Below, piece by piece: positions 8,678 through 14,202 of a DNA stretch of 23,652 nt. Each line of letters starts with the position of its first letter. Position 1 is the first letter of the stretch. The notes under the pieces are model-generated. The model had not been told where the DNA came from. It worked only from the letters and a program-made list of their open reading frames with translations, and did no database searches. Position numbers and translations under genes: made by a program. Origin of the DNA: DATATB01 sp036268995. Its GTDB lineage: Bacteria > Planctomycetota > Planctomycetia > Pirellulales > PNKZ01. The stretch is from contig DATATB010000112.1 in the NCBI GenBank assembly GCA_036268995.1, forward strand, positions 1 to 23,652. The letters are read 5' to 3'.

Positions 8678-10153
8678 ATGAAAATTGCGCGTCTGCTGTG
8701 GGCTCGGATATCTCTTGCAATCTGCGCGGCCGTCGCTGCGCCTTGCGTCGCTGCCGACCAGGCACCGGCAAGTTCTCCGCCCGCCGGAAAGCCGAATATC
8801 TTGTTTCTGCTGTCGGACGACCATAGCTATCCGTACCTGGGCTGTTACGGCAATCCGGATGTGCAGACGCCGAACCTGGATCGCCTGGCCGGCCAGGGGC
8901 TGCGCTGCGACCGGATGTTCGTCTCCTGCCCGCAGTGCGTGCCGTCGCGCGCGGCGCTGATGACCGGCCGTTCGCCGGTGGCCGTGCGGATGGTGCGCTT
9001 CACTTCGCCCTTGCCGGCCGACGTGGCCGGCTTGCCCGATCTGCTGCGAGAAGGTGGCTACTTCACCGGGGTTGGCGGGCGGACGTATCACCTGGACGGC
9101 CCGGCGACGAACAGCGTGCGAGGCTATTCCGAGATCGGTCACGTGCTTGACGAGCACCATCTGCGGACGTTCAAGAACCGCGTCGACTACATGGAACAAA
9201 CGCGCAAAGGCATGACCCATTTTGGTGAGAAGCTGGCCGCGTTTCTCGACAAGGCGCCGCAGGGAAAGCCCTGGTTTTTCTGGCTCGGCTTTTCCGATCC
9301 CCACCACGACTGGACGACTCAAGGAACACGCGGGCCGATCGACCCGGCGAAGATCGCGCTGCCGCCGCACCTGCCCGACCTGCCGGGCGTGCGGACCGAC
9401 CTGGCCCGATATTTGGCCGAGCTCGAGCATCTCGATGCCGACGTGCAGGACGTGCTCGACACGCTCGAGCGCCGGGGTTTGGCCCAAAATACGCTGGTGG
9501 TGTTCATGGGCGACAACGGCATGGCGCTGCCGCACGGCAAGGGCTCGCTCTATGACCCCGGCATCAATGTGCCGCTGCTGGTGCGCTGGCCGGGCGTCGT
9601 GCAGCCAGGACGCAACACGCAGGCATTGCTTTCGGGCGAAGACTTTGCACCCACGATGCTCGCAGCGGCAGGCATCGAGCCGCCCAAGGAAATGAGCGGC
9701 GTTAACTATCTAGCGCTGTTGCAAGGGCAGCCGTTCACAGGCCGCAAGTATCTGTTTGCCGAACGCGGCCCGCATGGCGGTGACGGTGGCATGAAGCCCG
9801 ACATCTCGGCCGCCACGTTCGATCTATCCCGATGCGTGCGATCGGATCGCTTCAAGCTGATTTACAACTGCACGCCGAACCAGCCGGTCGGGCCGGTCGA
9901 TAGCCAGGCCGCCCCGGGCTGGCAACAGATGAAGGCCGCTTTCGCCGCCGGAACACTGGCCGCGCCGCTGGTGAAGACCTATTTCACGACGCCTCGCCCG
10001 ACCTATGAGCTCTATGATCTCGATGCCGACCCGGGCGAACTCAACAATCTGGCCGGCGACCCGAGTCACAAAGAGACCGAGCTGGCGCTGAAGAAGGCGC
10101 TCACGGAAAAGATGGTTCTGGACTGGGACTTTTTGCCGACTCCGCTGAAGTAG
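8678..10153 (+). CDS. Secreted sulfatase (formylglycine-dependent, type I)
   Basis: 491 residues from the ATG at 8678; a frame of 930 codons continues upstream but runs antisense to the nucleotidyltransferase gene. Residues 1-26 are a signal peptide (LLWARISLAICAAVAAPCVAA). KPNILFLLSDDHS (38-50) supplies the first metal aspartates D47/D48. The sulfatase signature is CVPSR at 87-91 followed by AALMTGRSP; C87 would be oxidised to formylglycine by a maturase encoded elsewhere. VVFMGDNGM gives the distal metal ligands, and YELYDLDADPGELNNLA is the usual C-terminal motif. It probably removes sulfate esters from marine or plant polysaccharides in the periplasm. Planctomycetes carry many paralogues; the substrate cannot be told. 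Convergent with the small gene at 10173-10355. Confidence 0.95.
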   Translation: MKIARLLWARISLAICAAVAAPCVAADQAPASSPPAGKPNILFLLSDDHSYPYLGCYGNPDVQTPNLDRLAGQGLRCDRMFVSCPQCVPSRAALMTGRSPVAVRMVRFTSPLPADVAGLPDLLREGGYFTGVGGRTYHLDGPATNSVRGYSEIGHVLDEHHLRTFKNRVDYMEQTRKGMTHFGEKLAAFLDKAPQGKPWFFWLGFSDPHHDWTTQGTRGPIDPAKIALPPHLPDLPGVRTDLARYLAELEHLDADVQDVLDTLERRGLAQNTLVVFMGDNGMALPHGKGSLYDPGINVPLLVRWPGVVQPGRNTQALLSGEDFAPTMLAAAGIEPPKEMSGVNYLALLQGQPFTGRKYLFAERGPHGGDGGMKPDISAATFDLSRCVRSDRFKLIYNCTPNQPVGPVDSQAAPGWQQMKAAFAAGTLAAPLVKTYFTTPRPTYELYDLDADPGELNNLAGDPSHKETELALKKALTEKMVLDWDFLPTPLK

Positions 10154-10172
10154 GATCGTCCAGTTGCCGCCG

Positions 10173-10355
10173 TTAAAGGTGCAGCCTGGCCTGGTCGCGG
10201 ACAAACTCCGACCAAGCCGTCATCACGCCCGTGGAGCCGTCCCGGACAGTGCCGATCCAGCTCTCCTGGTCGCTCAACAGCACCCAGCCGACGAAGCGCC
10301 GGTCGCGGTAGCTGCGAACAAGGACGCCGGTCGAGAATCGAACTCGAAAAGCCAT
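10173..10355 (-). CDS. Small hypothetical protein at the 3' side of the tRNA array
   Basis: 60 residues from an ATG at 10355 (MAFRVRFSTGVLVRSYRDRR); an in-frame TTG at 10364 would add three. It is kept because third codon positions are strongly G/C, as in the real genes here, and GGAG stands just before the ATG, though the spacing of three bases is short. The content is Arg/Trp-rich (RRFVGWVLLSD, ESWIGTVRDG) with no recognised domain, signal peptide or membrane segment. It reads in the same direction as the tRNA array, about 240 bp after tRNA-Cys, and is convergent with the sulfatase. It contains a chance tRNA T-arm look-alike. Function unknown. Confidence 0.5.
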   Translation of the reverse strand: MAFRVRFSTGVLVRSYRDRRFVGWVLLSDQESWIGTVRDGSTGVMTAWSEFVRDQARLHL

Positions 10356-10410
10356 GTACTCCAAGCGAGCAGTCGCACGTGTTCCAATTTGATTGCGCTG
10401 ATCTTCAGTG

Positions 10411-10567
10411 CAGATTAGCGTCGATTAGTGTTCTGTTGCCTTTCGGCGTTGGAATTTCTTCCTAGAGCTTGCAACGAAGATCCCAGCGCCGCGATTGGAC
10501 CGGTTAGCCCTCACAGTAAGCTGCCAGTCTACGAAGGCGGGAAGAACACTAATTGTCACTGATCTCC
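10411..10567. repeat. Dispersed ACTAAT-type repeat, copy 1
   Basis: ATTAGTGTTC (10424-10433) and its exact inverse GAACACTAAT (10544-10553) lie 110 bp apart, followed by CCACTAAT. The same GAACACTAAT string reappears inside the array at 13310. The region 10365-10594 holds nothing else recognisable. Confidence 0.5.
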
Positions 10568-10594
10568 ACTAATCCTAAAGCAGCGCCGAGCGAG

Positions 10595-10667
10595 AGACGT
10601 CGGTGGGAGTCGAACCCACTGGGTAGCTGCTTTGCAGGCAGCCGCCGCGCCGTGCGGCTTCGACGTC
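10595..10667 (-). tRNA. tRNA-Cys(GCA)
   Basis: GACGTCG pairs perfectly with CGACGTC. Anticodon arm GCTGC-CTGCAAA-GCAGC gives GCA. T-arm GTGGG-TTCGACT-CCCAC. Discriminator U73, the cysteine identity base. CCA not encoded. Last tRNA of the array. Confidence 0.95.
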
Positions 10668-10670
10668 AAG

Positions 10671-10743
10671 CGTCCTCGCCAGGAATCGAACCTGGTCCAC
10701 GACCTTCGCAGAGTCGTATGCGAATCCGGCACAACCCGAGGAC
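10671..10743 (-). tRNA. tRNA-Arg(GCG)
   Basis: GTCCTCG pairs with CGAGGAC. Anticodon arm CGACT-CTGCGAA-GGTCG gives GCG. T-arm CCAGG-TTCGATT-CCTGG. Position 8 is G instead of U and the D-stem is weak. GCG is a rare arginine anticodon in bacteria, which normally use ACG read as inosine. CCA absent. Confidence 0.8.
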
Positions 10744-10759
10744 GTATATTCAGCTCAAG

Positions 10760-10831
10760 TGCCCCGCCGAGGAATTGAACCCCGTCTAACAGTTTCGAAG
10801 ACTGCCGTGCTGTCCGGCACACTCGCAGGGC
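10760..10831 (-). tRNA. tRNA-Arg(TCG)
   Basis: GCCCTGC pairs with GCGGGGC. D-stem GTGT/GCAC. Anticodon arm GCAGT-CTTCGAA-ACTGT gives TCG. T-arm CGGGG-TTCAATT-CCTCG. A73. CCA absent. Confidence 0.93.
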
Positions 10832-10907
10832 ATTTGCTCACTCAGTATCCCAATCTGGAAACCGAACCAGGGCCAATTCTCGACCCATGTCGGCAATTTC
10901 CGTTTAG

Positions 10908-10977
10908 CACGAGCGCGAGGAGTCGAACCCCGTGCGACGGTTTTGGAGGCCGTCTGCTCTCCCGGGAGCACACTCGT
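10908..10977 (-). tRNA. tRNA-Trp(CCA)
   Basis: ACGAGTG pairs with CGCTCGT. Loop CTCCAAA gives CCA, with a C31xA39 mismatch at the top of the anticodon stem. T-arm CGGGG-TTCGACT-CCTCG. G73 as expected for tryptophan. First tRNA after the HNH gene in transcription order. Confidence 0.88.
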
Positions 10978-11039
10978 ATTCGGCTGGCGTCGGCCCGACC
11001 CGAGCCTGCCCGCTCGGGTCGGCCGTGCCAACGTCACCC

Positions 11040-11636
11040 CTAACTCTCCAGCGCCACGTTCCAGTACGCGTCGCTGACGAACTTCGACCAACTGGCGATC
11101 CGCACGCTCGGCGAAGCATACAACGGCTTCCAAGCCGGCCGAACCGGCTGCTTGCGCAACCGCAGGCCCGCCTGGACTGGCGTCCGGTCGGCTTTGCGCT
11201 TGTTGCAAGCCACGCACGCCAACACGCAGTTCTGCCACGTGCTCGTACCGCCTTGCGCACGCGGCACGACGTGATCGATCGTCAGCTCCTCGCTGCCCGG
11301 CTGCTCGCCGCAATACTGGCACGTGTAGTGATCGCGCTTGAAGATGTTCCGCCGGCTGAACGATACGGCCGCCGCCGGCAGCCGGTCGTAATCAGTCAGT
11401 GTGACCACCTCCGGCACGCGCAGCCGCATGCGGATCGCCCGGACGAACGGCTCGCCCTCGCCAGGCGCCAGCCGCGACCAGTCGGCCCAGCTATACATCT
11501 GGTAGTCATGCGGATCGACCACGCGGGACGACTCATTCCACAACATCACCAGCGCGCGCTCCACCGTCGCCACGTTCACCGGCTGCCAGTTGCGGTTCAA
11601 AACCAGCGTCGGACGCTCGAGTACCGATGCGACCAT
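11040..11636 (-). CDS. HNH endonuclease embedded in the tRNA array
   Basis: 198 residues from the ATG at 11636, chosen because AGGAGAG lies seven bases upstream; the upstream frame crosses tRNA-His and is spurious. The N-terminal part (RPTLVLNRNWQPVNVATVER, residues 8-27) and SRRNIFKRDHYTCQYCG (94-110) are typical of stand-alone HNH proteins. C106/C109 and C141/C144 form a zinc site, and LTIDHVVPRAQGG (119-131) with N136 supplies the HNH catalytic core. The family nicks or cuts DNA; some members are homing enzymes, others of unknown role. It is flanked by tRNA-His (3' end 66 bases upstream) and tRNA-Trp (5' end 63 bases downstream), all on one strand, so it is probably read with the array. 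Its presence suggests, but does not prove, a part in mobility or assembly of the array. Confidence 0.9.
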   Translation of the reverse strand: MVASVLERPTLVLNRNWQPVNVATVERALVMLWNESSRVVDPHDYQMYSWADWSRLAPGEGEPFVRAIRMRLRVPEVVTLTDYDRLPAAAVSFSRRNIFKRDHYTCQYCGEQPGSEELTIDHVVPRAQGGTSTWQNCVLACVACNKRKADRTPVQAGLRLRKQPVRPAWKPLYASPSVRIASWSKFVSDAYWNVALES

Positions 11637-11701
11637 TGTTTCTCTCCTCTCTCCTTTCCCCGTGCTCCACTCCGCTTTCTCCAATCCACTCTCCAACCAG
11701 G

Positions 11702-11775
11702 GGTATCCGGGCGGGGTCGAACCGCCACCTTCTGGTTCACAGCCAGACGTGCAGAATCCGCTACACCACGGACAC
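11702..11775 (-). tRNA. tRNA-His(GTG)
   Basis: GTGTCCG pairs with CGGATAC. Loop CTGTGAA gives GTG. T-arm GGCGG-TTCGACC-CCGCC. C73 faces a G just before position 1 (11776), the G-1:C73 pair specific to histidine tRNA. CCA absent. Confidence 0.95.
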
Positions 11776-11793
11776 CATCGCGGGGTAGTCCGT

Positions 11794-11863
11794 TGTCCGT
11801 GGTCCGTGGTCAGTTGCCTACAACTCGTACAACTGACAACTGACAACTGACAACTGACAACTG
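11794..11863. repeat. Heptamer tandem repeats inside the array
   Basis: Two adjoining short tandem repeats: GTCCGTG-type units at about 11794-11812, then nearly five perfect copies of AACTGAC at 11831-11863. They fill the gap between tRNA-His and tRNA-Arg(TCT). Confidence 0.85.
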
Positions 11864-11875
11864 GCCGCCCCCCAG

Positions 11876-11947
11876 CACCCCGACCAGGACTCGAACCTGG
11901 AACACCCAGTTAGAAGCAGGGCATGATGTCCATTTCACCATCGGGGC
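11876..11947 (-). tRNA. tRNA-Arg(TCT)
   Basis: GCCCCGA pairs with TCGGGGT. D-stem GTGA/TCAT. Loop CTTCTAA gives TCT, with a T-T mismatch in the anticodon stem. T-arm CCAGG-TTCGAGT-CCTGG. G73. CCA absent. Confidence 0.9.
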
Positions 11948-11959
11948 TTCCAAAACCAG

Positions 11960-12048
11960 CGGAAGGCAAGGGAGTCGAACCCTCATCTCGACTATCGCGA
12001 GAGCCGCTTTAGCAAAGCGGTCCGGCAAGCCGTATCCGGCTACCTTCC
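11960..12048 (-). tRNA. tRNA-Ser(GCT)
   Basis: GGAAGGT pairs with GCCTTCC. Anticodon arm CCGCT-TTGCTAA-AGCGG gives GCT. Long variable arm of about 19 bases, as serine requires. T-arm GAGGG-TTCGACT-CCCTT. G73. Confidence 0.95.
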
Positions 12049-12061
12049 ATTTCAACTTCAG

Positions 12062-12132
12062 TGGACCGCCGGGGAGTCGAACCCCGATCTCCTGCTTGCA
12101 GGGCAGGCGTCTTTCCGTTGGACCAGCAGCCC
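12062..12132 (-). tRNA. tRNA-Ala(TGC), with C33
   Basis: GGGCTGC pairs with GCGGTCC and includes G3:U70, the alanine identity pair. Anticodon arm CCTGC-CCTGCAA-GCAGG gives TGC with C at position 33 (window position 12101) instead of the near-invariant U33. T-arm CGGGG-TTCGACT-CCCCG. A73. One base separates it from the next tRNA. Confidence 0.88.
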
Positions 12133-12133
12133 A

Positions 12134-12202
12134 TTGCAGGTCCGGGTGTCGCACCCGGCAGTTGGAGCTTATGAGGCTCCACTGGGCACTGGCCCACCTG
12201 CG
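12134..12202 (-). tRNA. tRNA-Met(CAT), initiator-like but degenerate
   Basis: CGCAGGT faces ACCTGCA, leaving a C1xA72 mismatch, the mark of bacterial initiator tRNA. Anticodon arm GGAGC-CTCATAA-GCTCC gives CAT but lacks the three G:C pairs of true initiators. The D-arm is shortened (GGGC-CAGT-GCCC), and the T-loop is TGCGACA instead of TTCGANN. Function uncertain. Confidence 0.72.
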
Positions 12203-12220
12203 TCGTATTTCAAATTTCAG

Positions 12221-12302
12221 TGACCAAGGGGAGAGTCGAACTCCCATACCTTGCGGCACGACGTTCTGAGCGTCGCGTGTCTACCAGTTGCACCACTTGG
12301 CC
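12221..12302 (-). tRNA. tRNA-Leu(CAG)
   Basis: GGCCAAG pairs with CTTGGTC. Anticodon arm CGACG-CTCAGAA-CGTCG gives CAG. Variable arm of 13 bases able to form a stem, normal class II. T-arm GGGAG-TTCGACT-CTCCC. A73. Confidence 0.94.
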
Positions 12303-12313
12303 GTGTTCCGCAA

Positions 12314-12384
12314 TGACCCGTGCGGGAATCGAACCCGCCCTTTCAGCGTGAGGGGCTGACGTCCTACCGATAGACAAACGGGCC
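12314..12384 (-). tRNA. tRNA-Glu(CTC), with C33
   Basis: GGCCCGT pairs with ACGGGTC. D-stem GTCT/GGAC. Anticodon arm TCAGC-CCCTCAC-GCTGA gives CTC, with C instead of U at position 33 (window position 12353). T-arm GCGGG-TTCGATT-CCCGC. A73. Confidence 0.88.
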
Positions 12385-12448
12385 GTTTGCTGCTGCTACC
12401 GCCCTCGGCCTCTTTCCTCGCTCATCGCTCGGCGGCCTCGGTTGCTAG

Positions 12449-12530
12449 TGCGCCGGGCAGGAGTTGAACCTGCACATCCCGAAGGCGGGTGTTCTACAGA
12501 CACCGGGGCTCGCCCATGCCCAGCCGACGC
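12449..12530 (-). tRNA. tRNA-Tyr(GTA)
   Basis: GCGTCGG pairs with CCGGCGC. D-stem GGGC/GCCC. Anticodon arm GGTGT-CTGTAGA-ACACC gives GTA. Variable arm of 14 bases, as in bacterial tyrosine tRNA. T-arm GCAGG-TTCAACT-CCTGC. A73. Confidence 0.95.
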
Positions 12531-12546
12531 ATGTTTTGGTTTTCAG

Positions 12547-12625
12547 TGGCACGAGTCGGAGTCGAACCGACAAACAGATCACCAAGGTTTGAGCTTGGCC
12601 GCTTTACCGGTTTGCGTACCGTGCC
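12547..12625 (-). tRNA. tRNA-Leu(CAA)
   Basis: GGCACGG pairs with TCGTGCC. Anticodon arm CCAAG-CTCAAAC-CTTGG gives CAA. The variable region has about 10 bases, short for leucine. T-arm GTCGG-TTCGACT-CCGAC. A73. Confidence 0.9.
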
Positions 12626-12637
12626 GAACTTTAAAGG

Positions 12638-12712
12638 CGTCCCCGATGGGATTTGAACCCACGATCTTCGCCGTGACAGGGCGACGAGCACTCCAGGCTG
12701 CTCCACGAGGAC
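12638..12712 (-). tRNA. tRNA-Asp(GTC)
   Basis: GTCCTCG pairs with CGGGGAC. D-stem GAGC/GCTC. Anticodon arm TCGCC-CTGTCAC-GGCGA gives GTC. T-arm GTGGG-TTCAAAT-CCCAT. G73, the aspartate identity base. Confidence 0.95.
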
Positions 12713-12724
12713 AAGTTGTTTCAG

Positions 12725-12798
12725 TAGCTCAGGTGGGACTCGAACCCACAGCATCCCTGGTTCTAAGCCAAGGTGGTCTGCCGATTGCCTACCGAGCC
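12725..12798 (-). tRNA. tRNA-Leu(TAG) anticodon in a class I body
   Basis: GGCTCGG pairs with CTGAGCT. Anticodon arm CTTGG-CTTAGAA-CCAGG gives TAG. Only about six bases (GATGCT) separate it from the T-stem, so the long leucine variable arm is missing. T-arm GTGGG-TTCGAGT-CCCAC. A73. Confidence 0.82.
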
Positions 12799-12813
12799 AA
12801 GCGGTTTGCAAGG

Positions 12814-12887
12814 TACCCAGAGCGAGAGTCGAACTCGCAGACGCGCGGGTTTAAGCCGCGCCGCTCTGCCGATTGGCGTACCTGGGC
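12814..12887 (-). tRNA. tRNA-Leu(TAA) anticodon in a class I body
   Basis: GCCCAGG pairs with TCTGGGT. Anticodon arm CGCGG-CTTAAAC-CCGCG gives TAA. The variable loop is only CGTCT. T-arm GCGAG-TTCGACT-CTCGC. A73. It shares the D-loop string AATCGGCAGA with the Leu(TAG) gene, suggesting common descent. Confidence 0.82.
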
Positions 12888-12897
12888 AATGCTCGAG

Positions 12898-12970
12898 TAG
12901 TCCCGGTTGGACTCGAACCAACGATCGTCACCTTGTAAGGGTGCTGCCTTCGCCGCTAGGCCACGGGACC
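12898..12970 (-). tRNA. tRNA-Val(TAC)
   Basis: GGTCCCG pairs with CGGGACT. D-stem GCCT/AGGC. Loop CTTACAA gives TAC; the outer anticodon pair is GxA. T-arm GTTGG-TTCGAGT-CCAAC. A73, as in valine tRNA. Confidence 0.9.
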
Positions 12971-12989
12971 GTCATATCACTGCACGAAG

Positions 12990-13073
12990 CGGAAGGCGTG
13001 AGACTCGAACTCACAAGCGACCAGGTCGCCACCTGTTTTCAAGACAGGGCCCTCATCCAGCCGGATGCCTTCC
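12990..13073 (-). tRNA. tRNA-Ser(TGA)
   Basis: GGAAGGC pairs perfectly with GCCTTCC. Anticodon arm CCTGT-CTTGAAA-ACAGG gives TGA. Variable arm of about 17 bases. T-arm GTGAG-TTCGAGT-CTCAC. G73. Confidence 0.95.
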
Positions 13074-13096
13074 GTTTAAATTCCGATTCAACACAG

Positions 13097-13171
13097 TTCC
13101 GGGGGTTGGAGTCGAACCAACGGCCTCCTGGTTCAGAGCCAGGCGTCACTACCGGCAGCAACTGCCCCGGA
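13097..13171 (-). tRNA. tRNA-Gln(CTG)
   Basis: TCCGGGG pairs perfectly with CCCCGGA. Anticodon arm CCTGG-CTCTGAA-CCAGG gives CTG. T-arm GTTGG-TTCGACT-CCAAC. A73. U1:A72 fits glutamine. Confidence 0.95.
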
Positions 13172-13207
13172 TCAATCGTTCTTAGGACAACGCTCGCTTT
13201 CGCAAAG

Positions 13208-13278
13208 TTCGGGGAGAAGGACTTGAACCTCCATCACCTGGGTCAAAGCCAGGCAGCCTACCGTTAGCCGATCCCCGA
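13208..13278 (-). tRNA. tRNA-Gln(TTG)
   Basis: TCGGGGA pairs perfectly with TCCCCGA. Anticodon arm CCTGG-CTTTGAC-CCAGG gives TTG. T-arm GGAGG-TTCAAGT-CCTTC. A73. Confidence 0.95.
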
Positions 13279-13309
13279 GCGCCTCTAATGATTGTGTCCA
13301 AAGAAAGAG

Positions 13310-13363
13310 GAACACTAATTTCCACTAATTAGCACTAATTAGTGTTAATTAGCGCCGCTTAGT
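13310..13363. repeat. Dispersed ACTAAT-type repeat, copy 2 (inside the array)
   Basis: GAACACTAAT (13310-13319), then CCACTAATT, GCACTAATT, AGTGTTAATT and the inverse CTTAGTG follow one another, making a palindromic AT-rich patch between tRNA-Gln(TTG) and tRNA-Asn. It shares GAACACTAAT with the patch at 10544. Confidence 0.7.
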
Positions 13364-13399
13364 GTTTCTTCTTCTTCATCCCGTTCCACGCTGTTCCAA

Positions 13400-13474
13400 C
13401 TGCGGCGGCAGGAATCGAACCTGCGAAGGGGCGGTTAACAGCCGCCTGCCTGTACCAGCACAGGCCCCACCGCA
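13400..13474 (-). tRNA. tRNA-Asn(GTT)
   Basis: TGCGGTG pairs with CGCCGCA. D-stem GCCT/AGGC. Anticodon arm GGCGG-CTGTTAA-CCGCC gives GTT. T-arm GCAGG-TTCGATT-CCTGC. G73, the asparagine discriminator. Confidence 0.95.
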
Positions 13475-13509
13475 ATCAAGCTTTCCCCAGCCTGCTCTCC
13501 GTGGCAAAA

Positions 13510-13580
13510 AGCACCCAGCGGGAGTCGAACCCGCACTTCCGCCCTGGCAAGGCAGCAGGCAACCGCTACATCATGGGTGC
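13510..13580 (-). tRNA. tRNA-Gly(GCC)
   Basis: GCACCCA pairs perfectly with TGGGTGC. Anticodon arm CTGCC-TTGCCAG-GGCGG gives GCC. T-arm GCGGG-TTCGACT-CCCGC. U73, as in glycine tRNA. It is the only glycine gene found; it reads GGC/GGU. Confidence 0.93.
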
Positions 13581-13619
13581 AAAAGAACGTGCCGAATTGT
13601 CAAAGATCGAACTAATCAG

Positions 13620-13691
13620 AGCACCGGGAGGGAGTCGAACCCCCATTGCCGCATTACGGGTGCCCCAGTCGTGCCGCTGGACCACCAGTGC
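13620..13691 (-). tRNA. tRNA-Thr(CGT), with C33 and a weak anticodon stem
   Basis: GCACTGG pairs with CCGGTGC. T-arm GGGGG-TTCGACT-CCCTC. Loop CCCGTAA gives CGT with C at position 33. The anticodon stem GGGCA/TGCGG has only three Watson-Crick pairs and two GxG clashes, so it may be decayed. U73. Confidence 0.75.
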
Positions 13692-13704
13692 ATCGGATTA
13701 TCAG

Positions 13705-13777
13705 TGGGATCAGAGGGGCTCGAACCCTCACTCGCCTGGTTAAGAGCCAGGTGTGCTGCCGCTAACACCTTGATCCC
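13705..13777 (-). tRNA. tRNA-Lys(CTT)
   Basis: GGGATCA pairs perfectly with TGATCCC. Anticodon arm CCTGG-CTCTTAA-CCAGG gives CTT. T-arm GAGGG-TTCGAGC-CCCTC. A73. Confidence 0.95.
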
Positions 13778-13805
13778 GTCGTGTTTTCGTTTTCTGCGCG
13801 CATCA

Positions 13806-13877
13806 TGGGCGCGGAGGGAGTCGAACCCTCGTCTTGTCCTTATAAGGAACCTGCTCTGACCGTTGAGCTACGCGCCG
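13806..13877 (-). tRNA. tRNA-Ile(TAT)
   Basis: CGGCGCG faces CGCGCCC with six pairs and a C1xC72 mismatch. D-stem GCTC/GAGC. Loop CTTATAA gives TAT. T-arm GAGGG-TTCGACT-CCCTC. A73. Bacteria usually read AUA with a lysidine-modified CAU tRNA, so a UAU gene is unusual. Confidence 0.85.
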
Positions 13878-13888
13878 AATCGGTCGAG

Positions 13889-13960
13889 TAGGGCCGGAGG
13901 GATTTGAACCCCCACCTACCGGATTAAAAGTCCGGAGTGCTGCCGTTACACCACGACCCC
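13889..13960 (-). tRNA. tRNA-Lys(TTT)
   Basis: GGGGTCG pairs with CGGCCCT. Anticodon arm CCGGA-CTTTTAA-TCCGG gives TTT. T-arm GGGGG-TTCAAAT-CCCTC. A73. Confidence 0.95.
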
Positions 13961-14037
13961 CGAATCAGTCGGTCGAGACGTATACGTTTCAATGCCTGCA
14001 AGTCGGTCATGTTCTGGTCCTCGCGAGTCATCAAAAA

Positions 14038-14108
14038 TAGTCCGGGGTGGAGTTGAACCACCGCCGACGACGTATCAGATCGTCATGCTTCCGTTACACT
14101 ACCGGACA
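14038..14108 (-). tRNA. tRNA-Ile(GAT)
   Basis: TGTCCGG faces CCGGACT with six pairs and a U1xU72 mismatch. D-stem GTGT/GCAT. Anticodon arm ACGAT-CTGATAC-GTCGT gives GAT. T-arm GGTGG-TTCAACT-CCACC. A73. Confidence 0.9.
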
Positions 14109-14109
14109 G

Positions 14110-14181
14110 TCGGGAAGGTGGGAGTCGAACCCACTGTCTCATGGTCCCAAGCCACGCGGGGCACCGTTCCCCTTCATCCCG
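14110..14181 (-). tRNA. tRNA-Pro(TGG)
   Basis: CGGGATG pairs with CTTCCCG apart from a U6xU67 clash. C1:G72 is typical of bacterial proline tRNA. Anticodon arm CGTGG-CTTGGGA-CCATG gives TGG. T-arm GTGGG-TTCGACT-CCCAC. A73. One base separates it from tRNA-Ile(GAT). Confidence 0.92.
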
Positions 14182-14202
14182 ATGGATTGATTGCCTCTCA
14201 AA

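Noticed and set aside
10322..10390. A tRNA-like T-arm (TCGAG-TTCGATT-CTCGA) suggesting a 31st tRNA.
   Set aside because: No matching acceptor, D-arm or anticodon arm exists, and the segment fits inside the small 60-codon gene with coding-type third positions.
13310..13363. A CRISPR-like repeat run.
   Set aside because: The ACTAAT units are short, irregular and palindromic, with no spacers of constant length and no cas genes nearby.
12442..13859. Many open frames of 60-170 codons across the tRNA array on both strands (strings such as RESNP or GVEPT).
   Set aside because: They are translations of tRNA genes and their T-arms. The recurring motifs come from the GGTTCGAxTCC sequence read in other frames.
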